DNA of 64,000 nt from Qipengyuania atrilutea (GCF_013370205.1 NZ_JABWGV010000003.1:427501-491500), one strand, 5' to 3'. Positions 16,608 to 25,437 are shown, counted from the stretch's first letter. Numbers and translations: made by a program. The notes: a model not told the origin generated them from the sequence alone.

Positions 16608-18488
16608 TCATCGGTTCATCACTAACCTGTCGCGGCTCTCCCCCAGCGCGGCGCAGCTTTCTGCCGTGCCCGCGATAATGCTTGGCTCTGCTGCGATCCG
16701 GCGCTGCAGCAGGAGCGCCCGTCTGCAGTCAGCAACGGCGGAGGCGAGGTTGCCCGAGCGCTGGTGAATGCGGCTTCTGAGCAGCAGGAGTTCCGCCTGA
16801 TCCGGATCGTTCGGACCGTATGCGGCGTCGTAGATACGCTTTACCGCTTCCGTCAGCGCCAGCGCTTCGCGGGTTCGCCCGCCCTCGCTCAGCGCTTCAG
16901 CGAAGTAGAAGTTGGTGTCGGCAACCGCCGGGTTATCGCTGCCGTAGATTGCCGCGAAGATGTTCCGCGCCTCGGTCAGATTGTCTGCGGCCAGGTCCGT
17001 TTCGCCTTGCGCCGCGTAGATGCGCCCCATCAGCAGTCTCGCCGCTGCGAGGTCGGGATGGCGCGGCTCGTGTACGCGGGTGTAGATACTGAGCGCCGCT
17101 TCCATCTTGGGCACTGCCTCGTCCGCCTTCCCTGCGGACAGGCTCGCGAAGGCCTGGCTTTGAAGCGCGCGGCCGGTTCTCACGTCGCGCATCCCGAACC
17201 GTTTGCGAAAGATGTCGAAAGCACGCGCGTAAAGTTCGTCCGCCTCTTCGAACTCCCGCGCCTGAACCAAGGCATAGGCCTGATCCATGAGGCTCTTGCC
17301 GATCTGTGCGCGGTAGTCGCCGTCCAGCTGCTCGTAGCCGTTCACCGTCGCAGCGTACCGGCGCGCCGCTTCCCGGTAATCGGCCTTGAGAAACGCAATA
17401 TTGCCGCGCTGGTCCTGAATCATGGTGTCGACGAGCTCGCTGTTCGGCTCGCCCGCTTGATAGGATTGTGCCGCCCTGTTCACGAGGTGCTCAAGTTGGC
17501 CGACGTCTCCGCGGCGCCGGGCAATGGCGGCCAGGCGCAGCAAGGTTCGTGCGCGCTCCGCACCGCCGCCCGGTTCCAGCGTCAAGGCGTGCAGCAGGTC
17601 GCGCTCGGATTCCTCGAACAGTCCGAGATTGAGGTAGATGTCACCGGTCGTTCGCAGCAGCCGCGCCGCCACCTCGGGCCGTTCGCGAAACTCGTCCGCC
17701 GCGCGCTCGCTCGCCCTATCGAGGATGGTTATTGCCGTAATCGTGCGCGGGTTCTCGGTCGCGGGGTTGGCGATCTCGAAGGTTCCGGTCAGGAAGTCGA
17801 GGCTGCTTTCCGCAAGATCACGTTCCGCCACAGCGGTGCGCCGCTGCCCTTCCGCGTAGATGGCGAGGCCCATCGTCACGAACGCGATGGTGGTCGAGGT
17901 CGCCATGTAAGCCATCATGCGCCGCTGCCGCCGCGCGTTGTCCCGCTGGGTCAACGCGTCGAGGCGTACGCCCGACAGCCCGGCCAAGAGCTTCATCGTC
18001 GCGAGCCTGCGCCCGTCGCCTTCACGCCTTAGATCGGCGGCGATCGGTTCGGCCGGATCTCCGGAAATTTCGCCGTCGTCCCCGAGCTTGAACTTGAGCG
18101 CGGGCGGGAAACACTCGTGCTCGTCGTCCGCATAAGGTTCGCCCGATGCGATCACGGCAAGCGTGCGGCGTTCCCCGCTCAGACGCTTGAAAATCTTTAT
18201 CTCTTCGTTGACCCAATGCGAATTCGCTGCGGCCGGGGAGCAGACCACTACCTGGAACCGCGAAGCGGCGAGGGCAGCTTTGAGTTCGCTACCAAGGTCG
18301 CCGCTCGCCGGAAGCTCATCTCGGTCGCGAAAGACCGGCGGCAGTTTGCGCGGTACAGGTCCGAACACACTTTCGGAGCCGATCACCGATTTGGGAAAGC
18401 GGTACGTTTCGATTGCGCGGTGCAGATAGCGCGCGACCCTGCTGTCACGGTGACTGTAACTGATAAAGGCGACGTATCGCTCTTCCAT
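16608..18488 (-). CDS. TIR-domain protein with transmembrane helix and TPR repeats
   Basis: A 626-residue protein. Residues 5-130 form a TIR domain: F-I-S-Y-S-H-R-D at 8-15, the loop with R-D-R-D-E-L-P-A-S near 54-62, and S-H-W-V-N-E-E-I at 90-97, where E96 is in the position of the NADase glutamate (S-x-W-C-x-x-E-L in known enzymes). A transmembrane helix follows at about 191-212, then at least eight tetratricopeptide-like repeats to the C-terminus. The TIR domain would face the cytoplasm and the repeats the periplasm if the helix crosses once (inference). It lies between two PEPxxWA-CTERM genes on the same strand with gaps of 25 and 35 bases. Bacterial TIR proteins cleave NAD+ or make cyclic ADP-ribose signals in anti-phage defence; a non-defence role is possible. 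Confidence 0.85.
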   Translation of the reverse strand: MEERYVAFISYSHRDSRVARYLHRAIETYRFPKSVIGSESVFGPVPRKLPPVFRDRDELPASGDLGSELKAALAASRFQVVVCSPAAANSHWVNEEIKIFKRLSGERRTLAVIASGEPYADDEHECFPPALKFKLGDDGEISGDPAEPIAADLRREGDGRRLATMKLLAGLSGVRLDALTQRDNARRQRRMMAYMATSTTIAFVTMGLAIYAEGQRRTAVAERDLAESSLDFLTGTFEIANPATENPRTITAITILDRASERAADEFRERPEVAARLLRTTGDIYLNLGLFEESERDLLHALTLEPGGGAERARTLLRLAAIARRRGDVGQLEHLVNRAAQSYQAGEPNSELVDTMIQDQRGNIAFLKADYREAARRYAATVNGYEQLDGDYRAQIGKSLMDQAYALVQAREFEEADELYARAFDIFRKRFGMRDVRTGRALQSQAFASLSAGKADEAVPKMEAALSIYTRVHEPRHPDLAAARLLMGRIYAAQGETDLAADNLTEARNIFAAIYGSDNPAVADTNFYFAEALSEGGRTREALALTEAVKRIYDAAYGPNDPDQAELLLLRSRIHQRSGNLASAVADCRRALLLQRRIAAEPSIIAGTAESCAALGESRDRLVMNR

Positions 18489-18513
18489 GTTCGGCTCCGC
18501 TGCGGCCCTCGGG

Positions 18514-19029
18514 CTACGCGTACCGCAACTTGCTCGCTCGTACGGCGGATCGCATGGCCCCTCCGATCAGGAAGAAAGCCCCTGCGAACAAGATCCATGT
18601 CGCGGGTTCAGGCACGGCGGACACGACGTCGAGATCGGTCACCGTCAGTGAGAATACCAGCCCTGGGTCGAGAAATCCGACGAGATCGTAACTGCCGGCC
18701 AGCAAGGTCGGGCTGGTCTCGGACCCTGAATACAGCTGCGGACCAGCAAGGTCGAAGGGCGTTCCCTCGATAATGAGGCCGCCATCGGCGAAGGAATATA
18801 CGAAGCCGATATCGTACAGCGCGCTGATCCCGTCGATCGCAACCATTACGTTAGGCACGACGAACCCGTCAGGCTGCAATTCGGTATTCTCCGGATCGGA
18901 ATCGATCACGAAGCTGATACTGTTGTTGCCTTCCAGTTCGTACAACAGCGAAGCTGCGTTCGCCGAAACTGCCCCTGCCATGAGGCAGGACAAGGCTATG
19001 AAATATCGTGCGGCATGTCGGTACAACAT
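18514..19029 (-). CDS. PEPxxWA-CTERM sorting-domain exported protein (small)
   Basis: A 171-residue exported protein with an N-terminal signal peptide ending near A-V-S-A-N-A-A and a C-terminal V-P-E-P-A-T-W-I-L-F helix with basic tail. I take ATG 19029 because GAGGAG lies seven bases before it; a start at 19044 is also open. The mature part of roughly 110 residues is acidic and predicted to be beta-rich, of no family I can name. It is the first gene of the apparent operon with the TIR-TPR protein. A perfect PEP-CTERM tail predicts processing and anchoring at the cell envelope or release into exopolysaccharide. Confidence 0.85.
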   Translation of the reverse strand: MLYRHAARYFIALSCLMAGAVSANAASLLYELEGNNSISFVIDSDPENTELQPDGFVVPNVMVAIDGISALYDIGFVYSFADGGLIIEGTPFDLAGPQLYSGSETSPTLLAGSYDLVGFLDPGLVFSLTVTDLDVVSAVPEPATWILFAGAFFLIGGAMRSAVRASKLRYA

Positions 19030-19196
19030 GTGTCGGCTCCTCACAGGTATTGCTGTCGACCCTGGAGAATTGATCCGGTCTTTCGACTCGCCGGATTTAG
19101 CCTAGGTTAACCTTATTGCACCGGTTAGCAAGGCAATCGCATTTGCCACGCGTCCCCATTTGCGATTATCGTACCGCAGGAAACCGGGGAAAAGCG

Positions 19197-19700
19197 ATGA
19201 TCTGGTGGGGATATCCGCTTACAATCTGCCTCGCGATTGCAGTGGTTGCTCTCTGCAATCTCGTGCATTTCTACGCCCTTAGACGAATGGCGAGCCACTT
19301 CGGGGACGAGACCTGCGATACCAAACGGCCGATGCTCTGGATCACCGGGATCATATTCGTTGTCCATCTGTTCGAAGTCGGACTCTACGCCGGTGTCATC
19401 TGGATTCTTACCGTATTAGAACTCGGGGGGATGGGCGGCGCGCTGGCGGACGAGTCGCGGTGGCTCCTGACGGACCTTTATCTTTCGATTTCCAGTTACA
19501 CGACGCTCGGCATCGGAGACATCGTACCCGAGGGGGCGCTTCGCCTGTTCGTCGGGATCGAGGCGCTGCACGGTCTCATCCTGATCGCTTGGAGCGCGTC
19601 CTTCACCTACCTGATGATGGAGCGCCTGTGGAAGTTCGGGAGCGGCGTACAGCCTGCGACGGACTATCAGGCCGGAATCTCAAGCGACCGCTCCGAATAG
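19197..19700 (+). CDS. Potassium-channel-like membrane protein
   Basis: A 167-residue membrane protein. Hydrophobic helices lie at about residues 5-27, 46-75 and 116-140, with a pore loop between the last two that ends in T-L-G-I-G-D (103-108). This matches the K+ selectivity filter T-V-G-Y-G-D with leucine and isoleucine substitutions, so the pore is recognisable but its selectivity may be altered. No cytoplasmic RCK/TrkA-N or nucleotide-binding domain is attached, so gating must come from elsewhere. ATG 19197 is chosen because GGGGA lies six bases upstream. The gene converges on the SLOG-SLATT-like gene with a 34-base overlap of the 3' ends, and is divergent from the TIR operon, so the three could share regulation. 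Confidence 0.75.
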   Translation: MIWWGYPLTICLAIAVVALCNLVHFYALRRMASHFGDETCDTKRPMLWITGIIFVVHLFEVGLYAGVIWILTVLELGGMGGALADESRWLLTDLYLSISSYTTLGIGDIVPEGALRLFVGIEALHGLILIAWSASFTYLMMERLWKFGSGVQPATDYQAGISSDRSE

Positions 19701-21448
19701 GACGTCGTCCACTCGTCGAGGTCGGCCAGCATTATCGACGCCATGCGCTGCAATGCCCTGGCGAGCGCTTCGAGATCGGTGATCGCGCGAAGGCGGACGA
19801 TACTTTCGTCGAGCGCGAGGGCGGTGTCCGCCGAGCGGCTGGCCTGAAGCAGGTGTTCGCCGTGCCCGCGCATCCCGAAAACGGCTGCGCCCGCCGCCGG
19901 CAATCCGGCCGTCAGGAATACGAGGGCAACCGCCATTTCCGAAATAAGCCAAGGGAGCAGGAAATAGCCGGCAATGAACAGTCCGCAGGCGGCAATCACG
20001 GTCCCCATGATCAGGGATCCGACTTCGTGCAACCGGTGGTCGAGGTGCCGCATCCGGTGCGCATTGACCCGGTGGTAATCGGCTTGCGGCTTGATGCACT
20101 CGGCAATGACCGTCTCGACGAGTTCCGGGATCTCCGCCGTTTCGATTTCACCAGACGGGCTGGCCATTTCGCGCCAGATCGCGGCGGCGTACCAGCGCGT
20201 CCAGTCACGGTCGATCTTGGTCCGGTTCGCGCTCATGAGGATGCGGTCGGTCCTGAACGGCGGTCCCGCAAGGCCGATACGCTTCAAATACAGCAGCGGG
20301 CGCAGGCTTTCGGCGAGATGCCGGTACTGTAGCCAGCGCCGGTGCCAGTCCCCCTTTCGCCCGGCTCGGGTATTGAGGAAGATGAGGCCGATGACGGCCA
20401 GCTCGAGAATGACGAGGTAGAGTTTCAATGCCGGCACGATCAGACCGGTCAATGCGATCAGGACCGCAAGCGCCGAAAGCGCATAGTTGGTGATGTGGCC
20501 CGAGCGGAACTTCTGCGCATAGCGTATCGCGAGGAAATTCGCCCATGCGTAACTGCGTTCGAGGGGCTTGCGAATGCCCGCGGGGTAGGTCCCCCGAAGG
20601 CTCGACCACTCGGCTTCGATATCCTCCTCGATCGAGTTCTGCCGCCACGGACTGCCGAGTTTCTTGACGCCCAGAAGGGCGAGGAGCACCGGGTACTCGA
20701 AGCGGGGGTTCTTGAGCCGCTCGGTTTCGCGGAAATAATCGTGGAGGTGCTGGCGTTCGACCCGATCGTGCGGGGCAAGCACGTCCGCCACCAGCGTTCG
20801 GTAGCCGGTAAGCGATCGCTCGATCGACGGTTCCGCGTTTGAGCCGTCGTTTGCGAGCAGCCTGATCTCGCCGATCTGGTTGCGCTCGCGGTTGATCGGA
20901 ACATGGACTACCGGGACTCCCGCATCTTGGGCGAGATCGATGACATGGGCGGTGCCGCCCGGTCCGGCAGCAGGAAGGCCGTCCCAGATGGCTACGAGAA
21001 TGTCGGACGCGGCGATAACCGCTTTCCCCACCATGACGTAGGCGTCGTCGGCGTTGCGGTCGCCGGGCAGGGCAAAGACGGTGTCGGCCTGATTGAGGTG
21101 GTGCTGAAACTCCGTCAGTTCGCGCCCGGCGAAGTCCTGCCGGTAATCGTCCTCGGCGAACGGCAGAAGCGCGCGCACGTAAAATCCGGCACGGCGCGCA
21201 CTGGTCGCCGCCAATTGGTCGGAGCCTGCCGCCAGCGGCGTATGGAGGCGCAGGATCGCTTCGCTTTCGTCGAACAGGTCGCTTTCTTCGACATGCAGTT
21301 CCCGGGCCGCCGTAGCGAGATCCTCGAACAACCGGTCGAGAACCGGACCGATTTCGCGCAGCAGTTCGGGCGTGAAAGCGCGGATACGATGACCCGTAAT
21401 CCCGATATTGAGACTGAGCCGCGGCCGCGGAGGATGCGTATTTGCCAT
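19667..21448 (-). CDS. SLOG-domain protein fused to SLATT-like membrane segments
   Basis: A 593-residue protein. Residues 10-185 look like a SLOG-superfamily nucleotide-binding fold: N-I-G-I-T-G-H-R (14-21), L-A-A-G-S-D-Q-L-A (72-80), S-D-I-L-V-A-I-W-D-G (148-157) and a G-G-T-A loop near 164. Later come two close membrane helices (about 322-340 and 342-358) followed by a helix with R-W-L-Q-Y-R-H-L-A-E-S-L-R, the arrangement of SLATT/DUF4231 domains, and two more helices at about 478-499 and 503-525. SLOG domains are predicted or shown to sense nucleotides such as ADP-ribose derivatives; SLATT domains are predicted pore-forming effectors. The nearby TIR-TPR protein is a possible source of the ligand (inference). 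Confidence 0.75.
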   Translation of the reverse strand: MANTHPPRPRLSLNIGITGHRIRAFTPELLREIGPVLDRLFEDLATAARELHVEESDLFDESEAILRLHTPLAAGSDQLAATSARRAGFYVRALLPFAEDDYRQDFAGRELTEFQHHLNQADTVFALPGDRNADDAYVMVGKAVIAASDILVAIWDGLPAAGPGGTAHVIDLAQDAGVPVVHVPINRERNQIGEIRLLANDGSNAEPSIERSLTGYRTLVADVLAPHDRVERQHLHDYFRETERLKNPRFEYPVLLALLGVKKLGSPWRQNSIEEDIEAEWSSLRGTYPAGIRKPLERSYAWANFLAIRYAQKFRSGHITNYALSALAVLIALTGLIVPALKLYLVILELAVIGLIFLNTRAGRKGDWHRRWLQYRHLAESLRPLLYLKRIGLAGPPFRTDRILMSANRTKIDRDWTRWYAAAIWREMASPSGEIETAEIPELVETVIAECIKPQADYHRVNAHRMRHLDHRLHEVGSLIMGTVIAACGLFIAGYFLLPWLISEMAVALVFLTAGLPAAGAAVFGMRGHGEHLLQASRSADTALALDESIVRLRAITDLEALARALQRMASIMLADLDEWTTSYSERSLEIPA

Positions 21449-22150
21449 CGAATTCCCCCCTTCGCCTTCAGCATGTACCCGATTTCGCGGCCAGCCGTAA
21501 GCGGGAACGGCCTGACGAACGAGCGGCCTATGTCGGCTTGGTTCGCAGCCGCCCGATCAGCCGGCCGAGCGTGGGCTTCTGTTCGGTCGCGAGCGCGGCG
21601 ACCTTGGTAGGCGGGACTTCAGGGCGGGGGCGGGTTGCGGCGATCACTGTCATCCTCAGAAGACGGTCGCCTGCAGGCCGTTGTCGAGTCAGTCCGCTTC
21701 GCGAAAGCCGAAATTCGCTAACGACCTTATTGCGGACATTCTTTAACGGTGCAAACTAATCGGATGGAAGTCACCTTGTCGGTCCCTAAGCTCCTCCTGC
21801 CCTCAATCCAGGCAAACATTCATGCGGGCCGGTCCGATGACGTGGAGAACAACGGCGGATCAATCTCCGTTTTCAGAAACATTGCTTAACACGCTTCAAA
21901 TAAGCAAGGATCAACCGTTTGGTTTTGAAGGTCAGAGGGAAAACGAACCAGTCAGGCTCATGGTATCACCTCAACCGAACGTTGGTTGCACCGTGGCCAT
22001 AATCTCGGCGGCATGTTTCCTTCATACCTGGGACAACTACATTGCAGGGAGGTAATCGTCAGCGCGAACGCAAGCCCACACTACTTAGATCGCTCTTCCC
22101 TTCTTCCAACCTCAAGTAAAAAAAGAAAGCACTAGGATAGGCGCGCTGCA
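21449..22150. other. 700-base intergenic stretch, no supported gene
   Basis: Between the SLOG-type gene and pirin there is no reading frame with recognisable motifs. Short + strand frames at 21442-21759 and 21822-22055 have arginine/serine-rich or featureless products. A 41-codon - strand frame (21528-21653) could encode a small basic peptide, but its ribosome site is crowded against the start and I do not call it. The region near 21720-22140 is A/T-richer than its surroundings and presumably contains promoter sequence for the SLOG-type gene. Confidence 0.35.
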
Positions 22151-22990
22151 TCAAAGTCCTCCGAAACGGCCCGCTTGATAGTCGCGCACTGCCTGAGCGA
22201 TTTCCGCCTCAGTATTCATGACGAAAGGGCCGTGAGCCACGACGCGTTCGCCGATCGGCTTCGCATGGCCGAACAGAATGCGGCAGCCGCTTTCGCTCGA
22301 CACTTCGACCCGGTCCCCGTCCGACAGGCGAGCGAGCGTGTGTTCGGGAACCGCCTCTCCGTCGACCTCGGCCTCGCCGCCGATCGTGTAGAACAGCAAG
22401 TTTCGCCCCGATGGCGCGGGCAGGTTCGCTCGACCTCCGGGCTTGATCGAGACAATGGCCAGCATTACGTCCGTCAGCGGACGGATCGGCGCTTCGTCCG
22501 TGCCGGACACCGCCAGCATTGAGGCGCCATCTCCCAAGGTGCTCTTCGCCATATCCGCTACAGCCACCGGCACATATGCCGGTTCGGTCATCTTCAGCCG
22601 GGCTGGCAGGTTGACCCATAGCTGAAGGATCTCGATTGGGCCGCCGGTACGCTTGAACTCGTCGGGTGACAGTTCGGCATGGACCAGCCCGCTTCCCGCG
22701 GTCATCCACTGCACACCGCCCGCCTCGACAACGCTCGCGCCGGAGCCACTGTCGTGATGAGCGAGGCTGCCTTCGAGGATGAAGGTCACCGTTTCGAACC
22801 CGCGATGCGGATGCGGTCCGAAGGGAAGACCGCGGTTGTTCGGCGGGTAGGTCTGCGGGCCATGATGGTTGAGGAACAGGAACGGGTCGACCTGCGGCAG
22901 ACCCGGCCCCGGCACGGGCCTACGTGTCACCAGATCTTGGATATCGTCACGCACTGCCCGGTGGAGGGAGACCAGCTGGCGGGCGCTCAT
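22151..22990 (-). CDS. Pirin-family bicupin protein
   Basis: A 279-residue pirin. The N-terminal cupin holds the metal motif H-P-H-R-G-F-E-T-V (about residues 61-69) with the later H-A-E; the C-terminal cupin is degenerate, as usual in pirins. Bacterial pirins bind Fe2+ and some, such as YhhW, oxidise quercetin. The ATG overlaps the stop of the hydroquinone-reductase gene by four bases, so the two are translationally coupled and probably act on quinone or phenolic compounds together (inference). The sequence near the N-terminus (D-P-F-L-F-L-N-H-H-G) is typical of the family. Confidence 0.92.
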   Translation of the reverse strand: MSARQLVSLHRAVRDDIQDLVTRRPVPGPGLPQVDPFLFLNHHGPQTYPPNNRGLPFGPHPHRGFETVTFILEGSLAHHDSGSGASVVEAGGVQWMTAGSGLVHAELSPDEFKRTGGPIEILQLWVNLPARLKMTEPAYVPVAVADMAKSTLGDGASMLAVSGTDEAPIRPLTDVMLAIVSIKPGGRANLPAPSGRNLLFYTIGGEAEVDGEAVPEHTLARLSDGDRVEVSSESGCRILFGHAKPIGERVVAHGPFVMNTEAEIAQAVRDYQAGRFGGL

Positions 22991-23952
22991 GCAGGCATCC
23001 CCGGCACCAGCGGCTCCGGTCCGGCGGGCACGATGCCGTTCGGATTAATCCGCTCGTGGCTCTCGTAATAGTGATGCCGGATGTGCCGGAAATTGACCGT
23101 TTCCGCGATCCCGTCGAGGTCGTAGAACCGACGCGTCAGAGCGGCGAGGTTGGGATAGTCGGCGATCCGGCGGATGTTGCACTTGAAGTGTGTGTAGTAA
23201 ACCGGATCGAACCGGACCAGCGTGGTCCATAGGCGGATATCGGCTTCGGTCAGCCGGTCACCGACCAGCCAGTCGTTGCCGTCCAGCCGTTCTTCCAACT
23301 CGTCGAGCATCGCGAACAGTGGCTCGACCGCCTTGTCGTACGCCTCCTGCGTAGTCGCGAAACCGGCCTTGTACACGCCGTTATTGACCGAGTCGTAGAT
23401 CCGGTCGTTCAGTGCATCGATTTCGGCGCGCAGCGCTTCTGGATAGAGGTCGAGATCGTTGGCACCGCAATTCCCGAACGCGCTGCCGAGCATGCGCAGG
23501 ATATCCGCGCTTTCGTTGTTGACGATCGTCTCGCGCTGCATGTCCCACAGCACCGGCACGGTGACATGGCCCGAATAGTCGGGCTTGGCATGGGTGTAGA
23601 GTTGGTGAAGGTACTCTGCGCCGATCGCGGGATCGCCGCTCACGCACTCACCTTCGCGAAACGACCAGCCGCCGTCCTTCATCAGCCAGTGCACGACGTT
23701 CAGTTCGATTACGCCGGTCAGCCCCTTGAGATGCCGTGCGGCATTGGCGCGGTGGGCCCAGGGGCAGGCGAGGCTAATGTAAAGCCGGTACCGCCCCGGT
23801 TCGGCGGCGAACCCGCCCTCGCCGGTAGGGCCGGGCGATCCATCGGGCGTGATCCAGTTGCGAAACGCACTTTCGTTGCGTTCGAATTCGCCGCTGTCCT
23901 CGTCGTTATGCGCCCATTCGTCGCGCCAGGTGCCGTTCTTCAGGAAACCCAT
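22987..23952 (-). CDS. Glutathionyl-hydroquinone reductase (Xi-class GST)
   Basis: A 321-residue Xi-class glutathione transferase (YqjG/PcpF/EcmB type). The catalytic cysteine sits in S-L-A-C-P-W-A-H-R near residue 63, and the N-terminal G-x-W-x-D motif and G-A-F-x-R-like region of this class are present. The enzyme removes glutathione from glutathionyl-hydroquinones formed when quinones react with glutathione. The C-terminal half is the all-helical GST domain (L-T-E-A-D-I-R-L-W-T-T-L-V-R-F-D). It lies three bases after the aldehyde dehydrogenase and overlaps pirin by four, forming a three-gene operon. Confidence 0.93.
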   Translation of the reverse strand: MGFLKNGTWRDEWAHNDEDSGEFERNESAFRNWITPDGSPGPTGEGGFAAEPGRYRLYISLACPWAHRANAARHLKGLTGVIELNVVHWLMKDGGWSFREGECVSGDPAIGAEYLHQLYTHAKPDYSGHVTVPVLWDMQRETIVNNESADILRMLGSAFGNCGANDLDLYPEALRAEIDALNDRIYDSVNNGVYKAGFATTQEAYDKAVEPLFAMLDELEERLDGNDWLVGDRLTEADIRLWTTLVRFDPVYYTHFKCNIRRIADYPNLAALTRRFYDLDGIAETVNFRHIRHHYYESHERINPNGIVPAGPEPLVPGMPA

Positions 23953-23955
23953 GAC

Positions 23956-25437
23956 CTAAAGATCCTCGGCCGAGAAGGGGAACTGGCGCTTGCCGTGCTG
24001 GACCGAAATCCAGCGAGTGGTCGTGAAGGCCTCGATCGCCCAGCGCCCGTTGAAGCGCCCGACTCCCGAATTTTTAACCGCGCCGAACGGAGCGAAGGGG
24101 CTGTCGTTGACCGGCTGGTCGTTGATATGCGTCATTCCTGCTTCGATCTGTTTGGCGAAGGCCAGCGCGCGGCCCTCGTCGCGGCTGAACACTGAGCTCG
24201 ATAGGCCCATCTCGGTATTGTTCGCCAGTTCGAGCGCATGCTCTTCGTCCCGCGCGCGTTGGATCGGCGCGACGGGGCCGAAGATCTCGTTCGTGACGAG
24301 GCAGTTGTCGTCGCCCACATCGGTGAACACATGCGGGGGGATGACCAGCCCGTCAGGCTCGCCGCCGAGCGCACAGTGAGCGCCTTGATCTTTGGCCGTG
24401 GCAATCATCTCCATGATACCGTCGAACTGGTCGCGGTTCACGACCGGCCCGATCAGGCAGTCGGCCGCATCGCGCTGACCGACGACCAGCTTGCGCGTGC
24501 GGGCGACGAATTTCTCGACGAATTCGTCGTGCAAGGCATCCTCGACCACGATGCGGTTGGCGATCATGCAAATCTGGCCTTGGTGCATGAACTTGCCCCA
24601 CACGCTGGCATCCACGGCATAGTCGATATCGGCGTCATCGAGCACAACGACCGGTGAGTTGCCGCCGAGCTCCAGTTCGAGCGACTTGATCCGCTCGCCA
24701 TCCAGCGCCGCCTTGCCGACGCCGCGCCCGACGGGGGTGGAGCCGGTGAAGCTGACCACCGAGGGTATCGGATGCCGCACCAGCGCATCGCCGATCTCCG
24801 ACCCGCTGCCCGGCAGAACCGAGACGAGACCTTTGGGTAGGCCCGCCTCATCGCAGATCGCCGCGAAGATCGTGCCGCCGGTGACAGGCGTGTCGCTGGC
24901 AGGCTTGAGGACCACCGCATTACCAAGCGCCAAAGCCGGGAACAGGGTGCGCGCCGTTAACTGAAGCGGAAAGTTCCACGGGCTGATCAGCGCGACGACC
25001 CCCGCCGGTTGGCGATAGGCGCGGCTCTCTTTGCCCGGAATGCTCTCGGGCAGGATGGCGCCCTCGACCATGTAGGGCAGCGCGGCAGCTTCCTGCCGCG
25101 CAACCTGCATTACCAGCATCAGTTCGAGCGCGGCCTTGACCCGGGTTCCGCCGGCCTCCCGCACGATCCAGTCCGCGATCTCATCCTTGCGCGCTTCGAG
25201 GATGTCGCCGATCGCAAGCATCTTGGCCGCGCGGGCCGAGGGCGGCAGCGCGCCCCATTCGCGCTGCGCCGCCACCGCGGCTTGGCATGCTTCGTCGACA
25301 TCACTCGCTTCGGCGGCGTCCATCGAGAAGATGACGCTTTCGTCCCACGGGCAGATGTTCTTCAAAGTATCGCCCCTGCCATCGCGCCATTCACCGGCGA
25401 CGAAGAGGCGGTCGAGCTTTTCGTAAGGCTTGGACAT
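23956..25437 (-). CDS. NAD(P)-dependent aldehyde dehydrogenase
   Basis: A 493-residue aldehyde dehydrogenase that oxidises an aldehyde to the acid. The cofactor/active-site motif L-E-L-G-G-N-S-P and the catalytic cysteine in G-Q-I-C-M are present, with N-F-P-L in the cofactor-binding strand. The family resembles benzaldehyde/vanillin-type dehydrogenases. The frame is open upstream to 25770, but the family start is the ATG at 25437 (M-S-K-P-Y-E-K-L-D-R-L-F-V-A-G-E-W); the upstream 111 codons have no homology I recognise. It leads the operon with the hydroquinone reductase and pirin, pointing to aromatic aldehyde or quinone detoxification (inference). Confidence 0.93.
   Translation of the reverse strand: MSKPYEKLDRLFVAGEWRDGRGDTLKNICPWDESVIFSMDAAEASDVDEACQAAVAAQREWGALPPSARAAKMLAIGDILEARKDEIADWIVREAGGTRVKAALELMLVMQVARQEAAALPYMVEGAILPESIPGKESRAYRQPAGVVALISPWNFPLQLTARTLFPALALGNAVVLKPASDTPVTGGTIFAAICDEAGLPKGLVSVLPGSGSEIGDALVRHPIPSVVSFTGSTPVGRGVGKAALDGERIKSLELELGGNSPVVVLDDADIDYAVDASVWGKFMHQGQICMIANRIVVEDALHDEFVEKFVARTRKLVVGQRDAADCLIGPVVNRDQFDGIMEMIATAKDQGAHCALGGEPDGLVIPPHVFTDVGDDNCLVTNEIFGPVAPIQRARDEEHALELANNTEMGLSSSVFSRDEGRALAFAKQIEAGMTHINDQPVNDSPFAPFGAVKNSGVGRFNGRWAIEAFTTTRWISVQHGKRQFPFSAEDL

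Noticed and set aside
16764-18032. 422-codon frame antisense to the TIR-TPR gene
   Set aside because: The sense strand has TIR and TPR motifs; the antisense product does not resemble a protein family.
21528-21653. 41-codon small gene on the - strand
   Set aside because: Only a GAGG directly touching the start codon; a frame this short is expected by chance in GC-rich DNA.
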